Positions 58,336 through 64,000 of a stretch of DNA of 64,000 nucleotides are shown here, piece by piece. This DNA comes from Dryas octopetala (lineage: Eukaryota; Streptophyta; Magnoliopsida; Rosales; Rosaceae): the NCBI GenBank assembly GCA_963921425.1, contig OY992833.1, forward strand, positions 3,784,501-3,848,500, given 5' to 3'. The notes beneath the pieces were generated by a model. The model worked only from the letters and a program-made list of their open reading frames with translations. It was not told the origin of the DNA and ran no database searches. The position numbers and the translations under genes were made by a program. Each line of letters opens with the position of its first letter. Positions within the stretch are counted from its first letter, which is position 1.

Positions 58336-58368
58336 TCAAGCTTAGTAGCCAACGAATCGTTGGTAAAT

Positions 58369-58393
58369 TCTCAAGCTTAGTAGCCAACCCTTT
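58369..58393. other. Filler at the tandem-duplication junction
   Basis: Bases between the two units. Together with two bases of unit 1, 58367-58388 is an exact 22-base copy of 58332-58353; CCTTT follows. Templated insertions are a known signature of end-joining repair in plants. Confidence 0.8.
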
Positions 58394-61300
58394 CTTAGCA
58401 CCTTACAATCACTAAACAACATACCCAATTTGAACTGTGGATCCTTCATGTTAGTGGCAGGATTAAACTCTGAATAGTGGACTTGTCTCCCATCATCGTC
58501 CTGATCAGAATCTTGCACACTAAGCAGTTCTCCATCAGAACACATGTCAAGTTCGTCATTTTCAAATTCAATTACTGGTATTTCTTCCATCATATTATTC
58601 TCACTCTCTCCATTCCTAGACTGTGAAGATGATCCAACCCACTCCTTTGCAAGGTCTACATTAGCCATAAAGTCATCATCATCCTCATCCATGCTGTAGT
58701 CACTATCTACAAACCCATAGTCAGGGTCAAGCTCACTATCACTTGAGTCATCATGCTCTGATTACTCTTCATCATTGCCTCTGGATACACATGCTGCTTG
58801 TTTGGATATTCTTTTAGATCTTCTAGTAGCATATCTTCTAGTGACTCTTGGTACATCTTCTGCTCCTTGGTTTTTTTGGTTTCCAACAACGTGTTCTTGG
58901 TCTCTTCCAAATTGATCATAATGACTGGTGCCTTCCTTAAGCGTTTTGTCCTTCTACCACCATATTTTCTCACCCTTGATGGCCCGGCTATATTAGCACA
59001 TTTTGCTACATGAGCACCTTTCTCAACACGTAAAGCTTCTAACAAGTTAGTTCCCTCCTCTATTAGAAAATCCCTTGTAGCATGAATTCCATCCTCAAAC
59101 AATGGAGGTACATCTCCTGTAGCATTTAATCCATCAATGTTTGGGTCATATTCATCTGCCACATCTTTAGCCTCTTCCATGATTCCATTCGCAAATCCCT
59201 GGTCTTCAGGGTTATCATTTTCTAGTTCTTCAATGTCTGCACTAACCCTCTTGTTTTCTACCACAACATCAAGATTATGCTCTAAGTATATCTCTATCTC
59301 CTTCACATTCTCATCAACAAGAGCACACATATCAAGAACATCCCTATCTGTCTTAAGCAGAGTTAATGCACCATCTAGACCCTTACCTGGCAACTTATAA
59401 TAATAATTAATTATTTGGTTTTCATACCCTAAGTGAGCTACCATACTATGAAGCTCTGTTAGGGACATTTTGTCATTTTCACAAAAGTCAAAGTAGTCCA
59501 CCACTCCATATAGAAGATTTCAGCCATTAAACTGCCAGGCACCATTTTGATGGTGAATAGATCTGGATCCACTGAAAATGAACACAAAAATATGAGTAAA
59601 CCCAAGATTTGGGACCCTTTAAGTTTGGGACCACTATTACTAAATATCTACAACCAAAGAGACATAAATAGACAACACACTGTTTTCAACCAAACTTTTT
59701 ACACAAAGAATAGTATTAAACTGAAGTACCGTGCATTATTTAATGTGAAGGCATCAACAACCGCATTCTCTTTCCCACCAAACAAACAAAACATAGTTAC
59801 TTTAGTCCAAACCCACTATCGTACAAACACAGACCCAAACAAGACAACTTTTTCAAAGTCTAGATTCGAAACTTACCGTACACAGGCATTCTACCCAAAC
59901 GACCGCGAAGAATCCACGCCATGTGGTCAGAAATCGAATATATTCCCTGAAAAGGAATCGATTTTCGCAGATTTTAGATTTCCTTAGATTAGATGGGGAA
60001 GATGGAAGTGAAACGTCTAGCCTTTTGCCCCAACTGCAGCTCTTGATATTTTTAAAGTTTCAAAATTTTTTTAGGGATAAGAAATCATGGTATGAGTTTT
60101 TCAGGTGTGTAGGGTTCCATGTGTCAAGTTTTGGGCGGGAAAAATCTGCCACATCATCTAAAAAACCACATCAGCTTGTCCACGTTGGCACTTAACAGCA
60201 CCCATAACAGAACCCTTAGCAAAAAGGTTTTTTTTCATGATTTTTGTTAATAGGTGGATGCATTTGAAATATTTTGTTGTTTGTAGACCCGTTTGAAATA
60301 GAACCCATAGTTCGTGGTAGTTTTTTGTAATTGAGCCTTTTAAATTCTAATTCTATAATTACTTAACTACAAGGAGTAAAATTTTGGATTTTGGCGAAAT
60401 TTCAATGGTAATTTCGACGGCAGTTATGAATTTTAAATTTCGACAAAATTAGACAGAAACGACGAAAATTGCTATCAAAATATGAAAAATTTTGAATGAA
60501 ACTTTACCATATTTTTATTTAACATATTATCTACTACATTGATAAAAAACATTGAAGAAACCAAATTATATAGTAGGTTTCATGTGATATAAAATGAATA
60601 TAATGCGCGCTGGAGGCAAATACTGTTAAATAAAATTAGTATAATAAATAAATGAAATTAGTATATTTTTTATACTATATAATATATACACTAAACTTTA
60701 TATACTCTATTTACCTTAATACTCTTTATACTCTATAATCTATACATTAAACCCTATATACTCTATATTCTTTAGGATATGGTATAAGATATTAGAGTTT
60801 AGGCCCTTTAGAGTATTTTTAATTATTTTTTATATAGAATTTTATTATGGTTTAGAGTTTAAAAATAACTAAATGAAACCCTAAAAGAGCCAAACGAAAC
60901 CCCAAACCTTTTTTTTTTTCTTTTCCAATTGCCCAAAGGCCCCAAACCCCAATCAACCCTAAACTTTTTTTTTTCTTTTCTTTTCTTTTTTTCTTTTTTT
61001 TTTATTCTTTTTTTTTTCCTTTCCTTTCTGGCTTCCACTTCTTCTCGTGACTCTCTCTTCTTCCCTCTCATTTCTCTCTCCCAGCCACTGTGTCGCATAT
61101 GGCATATATGATATATCTCTTTCTCTTCTCTCTCCTCCCTTTCTTGCGTCGGCCAATCTCTTCCTCCTTCCCCGATCTCCCTCTCTCCCTCCCCGATCTA
61201 TTCTTCTCCCTCTCCGATCTCTTCTCTCTTCTCTCTCCTCCCTCCCCAATCACTCCGGTGGCTGGCTTTGTAACCGCCAGCAAGGAGAAGATTGACAGAG

Positions 61301-62379
61301 AGCCAGAAAAATGGTTGGGTTTGTATGTGAGCGAAATTTCACCAAATTTTCGCTAAATTTCACCAAATTCGATAATTTTGGCCAAATATTGACGAAAAAT
61401 TGATGAACTAGTGTTAAAGTTTTCATACCCCAAAAAAACGAAATTTAACTCCTTGCTTAACTGTCATGGGTTATTTATATTAGCAGTAAACTGCTTATCT
61501 AATAGCACACGGGCAATGAATACCAAATACCACACGAGCACTACTTACCTAATAGCATACGTCACTATTTGGTGCTTTGTATAATATAATAAACATTTTT
61601 CACACTTATGAATCAAACAACTAGTACGTAAGTAGTTGATTGGGACTCATTGTGGGCTTAATACATGCATAAAAACTACCATGGGTTTTTATACAACGTG
61701 ATTTCAAAATTATAAATTAATAGTGGGTTTTTCATTTTTATTTTAAATTGGGATAACTTATATATTAATTTATTTTTTTAAAAAAAGTCAGTGTTTGATA
61801 GTAAGAAACATTGTCATTGTCAGAAATTGGCAACCCAATAATCACATACAAATGATACTTATAGATATATAGCTTTTGTCATTTTGTTATACAAACATGT
61901 GCAAAATTAATAAACCAACATAAGACAAAAAATCAAGCTTATTAAGTCACATCCACTCTAATTTCAACAGTAACAATGATTGTCACTATCAACTACCAAA
62001 CAGTGGCAACTATTGTTACTGTCAAACAGTGGCAACTATTGTTACTGTCAAACAGTGACGACCATTGTTACTGTCAAATAATGACAATCATTGCGAGTGG
62101 CAGTAACAATAAATATGATGCTATATATTCTCAAGCATTGTTACTATCAAATAGTGGCAACCATTATTACTGTCAAACAGTGACAATCATTGTTATTGTC
62201 AAATAGTGACAATCATTGTTATTGTCAAACAATAACAATCATTGCGAGTGACAGTAACAATAAATTTGATGCTATTCTTAAGCATAGTTACAGTCAAACA
62301 GTGACAATTAATGTGAGTGATAGTAACAATGAATCTGATGTTATTCTCAAGCTTAGTAGCCAACGAATCGTTGGTAAAT
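58394..62379. repeat. 4.0 kb direct tandem duplication, unit 2
   Basis: Near-identical second copy of 54384-58368. It diverges from unit 1 at its right edge, after TGGTAAAT at 62379, into unrelated sequence. Confidence 0.95.
58400..59575 (-). pseudogene. MULE transposase 5' half, duplicated copy
   Basis: Copy of the N-terminal PB1-like frame (58707-59504) and the acidic/MuDR frame (58400-58692). It is cut in the middle of the DNA-binding domain at FSDCKVLR, after which the frame runs through the junction filler into unrelated sequence. It carries the same frame break between its two parts as unit 1, so the gene was dead before duplication. Confidence 0.9.
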
Positions 62380-63506
62380 ATATGCCGATCAATATAGGGT
62401 TGATTGACATTGAAGGTTTAGTTTCAAAGTTTTAGGTTAGATTGATCGACAAAGGAATGTCAATCTATACACCAGGTAAACTTTAGATTTAATTTTATAT
62501 TAGATTAATCGACTCCCCGTCCATGGTTTATTATTTAGGGTGTAACTCCAATGCACAAAACCTTTAAACTCCAAGTTTTTTTTTCAAGCTACAATTGATT
62601 AAATTAATAAAGAAATGTTTACATCTCTCTCTAATGTGCGTATAAAAGCCAACATAACATAAGTTGCTCTCATAGGCAAGAGAAAAGTACATCTTGAGGT
62701 GTAAGAAATATCCACATAATTCATTTATAATCCAAATATATTTAATTGAAGATAAGTATAAAAAGTATTCAGGTATTAAAAATTAAAGCACTACAAATTG
62801 ATTGTTTTGATTATAAGAGTTTTATTAAAATAAAAAAATGATAATAAATGCAATGCAGTTCTTAAAAAATACAACAAATGGGAATTTTTATAGAATGGAG
62901 GGACAAAAGTGAATTTAATGCAATAATGAGTTTTTGAACAAAATGTGATATTTCAAACAGAAAGCATTTAATACAAGTATTTGATTTCATTTATGTTGAT
63001 TTTAATTTGTTTTTGTGGTGCGATTTTTAGAACGGGTTTTTGGAGATTGATGTAAAGTGAGGCTTTGTGTTGATTTTGTCGATGCAGATCAGATTGTAGA
63101 TCAAGTGTAAATGCATGTGAAATTGCAAATGCAGCAATTGCAGTTGCAGTTGCAATTGCATTTTCAGTTGCAAATACATTTTTTAGTGCCAATTATATAT
63201 ACCCTTATTACTTATTAGTTTGCTATTACTTGCAGATCAGGTGTAGATCCAAGTGAAACTGCAAATCATGTGTAAATGGAGGTGATCAGGTAGTGAAACT
63301 ACAAATGCAGTAGTTACACATTCGTTAGTTTGTTGCCTTATTTTGCAATTACTGGTAGTGTTTTTGAATTTCGTTTACAGCATGTGGCCCGCAAAAGAAG
63401 AATAAGTTGTTGGGTTTCTATAGAATATGGCCCACAAAGAAATAATGGGGCTTTGGGTGTGTTTGATTAAGAAAAAAAGTTGTTAGTACTTGTTTATTAA
63501 TGGACT
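62380..63506. other. Intergenic, no gene seen
   Basis: AT-rich sequence. At 63118-63180 there is a simple TTGCAGTTGCAATTGCA-type repeat. No family-like frame. Confidence 0.5.
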
Positions 63507-63597
63507 ATTTTTAATTTGTGCTCCATTTGGTCTGCCAGATGCATAACTAGCTTACACATATTTTGTTTTTTTCTTGTGTTGGGGAAAGCAACTTGTA
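63507..63597 (+). repeat. Second copy of the B3-gene downstream sequence
   Basis: About 90 bases (TTTTTAATTTGTGCTCCATT, GCATAACTAGCTTACACATA, TTCTTGTGTTGGGG) match 50780-50870, just downstream of the B3 pseudogene. The match stops at about 63597, where the gypsy integrase begins. Confidence 0.8.
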
Positions 63598-64000
63598 AAT
63601 GTTGGATCTCGATTGCAGACAATGGACCTAGGCATGCCATGCAATCTAAAAGCATTGTCAAAGAGAATTTGGGCAATTCCAACAGTAGTATAAGAATGAG
63701 ATATTGAAATGAAGTGTGCATATTTGGAGTGCCTATCCACCACCACAAAGATTGTTGTCTTGCCATCAATAAAGTCCATTGAAATATCTTCCCACACTTG
63801 TGAGGGAACCAAAAGTGGTTGAAGTAAGCTAGAATGAGCAAGTTGTTCTGATTTTTGTTGCTGGCAAATATCAAAGGCTGCAATGAATTCATGAACTCTT
63901 CTACGCATTCCCACCCAAAAGAAATTTTCTGGATTCGCTAGAGTTTTTTCTGGTATCCTTCATGGGTACTGTTGTGGAACTGCCCAATGATGTCATTAAT
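63597..64000 (-). mobile_element. Ty3/gypsy integrase fragment, cut by window end
   Basis: On the minus strand: FHNSTHEGYQ (zinc-binding His pair), VHEFIAAFDICQQQKSEQLA, then SQVWEDISMDFIDG with the first catalytic Asp region, KTTIFVVVDRHSKYAHFIS, and LHGMPRSIVCNRDPTF with the second Asp. A few residues are missing after MDFIDG, and a frameshift with a stop lies between GYQ and the VHEFI block. No neighbouring reverse transcriptase is visible; the element continues beyond the window or is a scrap. Confidence 0.85.

Larger units (their letters stand above)
54384..58368. repeat. 4.0 kb direct tandem duplication, unit 1
   Basis: This unit matches 58394-62379 at constant offset (4010 to 4011), with about a dozen differences seen by eye, mostly T-run lengths and a cluster near 56211-56225. 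It carries the 5' half of the MULE pseudogene, a TIR element with a T/C-rich interior, and the covarying minisatellite. Its left edge lies inside the MuDR DNA-binding domain. Confidence 0.95.

Noticed and set aside
1..64000. tRNA, rRNA and CRISPR arrays
   Set aside because: I looked for B-box-like GGTTCGA contexts and spaced direct repeats and found no convincing candidate; tandem repeats here lack a spacer pattern.

Overview
The window is plant nuclear DNA, almost certainly from a eudicot. The evidence is multi-exon genes with GT-AG introns (and one GC-AG intron), a TMK-type receptor kinase, REM-type B3 fragments, a NUF2 kinetochore gene with plant exon structure, plant LINE, Ty3/gypsy and MULE remnants, and AT-rich intergenic DNA full of foldback MITEs. 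The protein style would fit Rosaceae, but I cannot prove the family from sequence alone. Nothing bacterial or organellar was seen.

Layout. (1) 347-7459 (+): NUF2, intact over 11 exons, 447 aa. (2) 7.5-20.9 kb: a gene graveyard. Two C-terminal pieces of a cucumisin-like subtilase lie in opposite orientation (8.26 kb +, 11.86-12.23 kb -) around a dead cytochrome b561/DOMON gene (9.27-11.26 kb +). The minus-strand subtilase is split by a complete, very young LTR retrotransposon (12230-20326, TSD GGTCG), and its upstream part resumes at 20332-20830. (3) 21073-24092 (-): an intact 7-exon alkaline-ceramidase-type membrane hydrolase, 288 aa. (4) 24.5-34 kb: no intact gene; a LINE RNase H scrap, several foldback elements sitting in (TA)n tracts, and a 1.7 kb palindromic element. 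(5) 35415-38574 (-): intact two-exon TMK-like receptor kinase, 925 aa. (6) 39381-42740 (-): a 5'-truncated LINE with a 14-bp TSD. (7) 42.97-47.6 kb: three foldback elements, two of them over 1 kb. (8) 48.28-50.76 kb (+): broken two-domain B3 (REM) gene cut by a hAT-like repeat. (9) 52.9-55.6 kb (-): dead MULE transposase whose 5' half lies in a 4.0 kb direct tandem duplication (54384-58368 and 58394-62379). (10) 63.5-64.0 kb: a second scrap of the B3-gene downstream sequence next to a Ty3/gypsy integrase fragment running off the window.

Only three protein-coding genes look functional: NUF2 (chromosome segregation), the ceramidase-like gene (sphingolipid breakdown) and the TMK-like kinase (cell-surface signalling). 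They share no pathway; they are housekeeping islands in transposon-rich DNA.

The most unusual signal is inside the LTR retrotransposon. It encodes only a gag-like protein, has no pol, and carries long LTRs with several different tandem arrays of short hairpins. In these arrays the stems change sequence between units while staying paired. An unrelated minisatellite at 57.96-58.33 kb shows the same behaviour.
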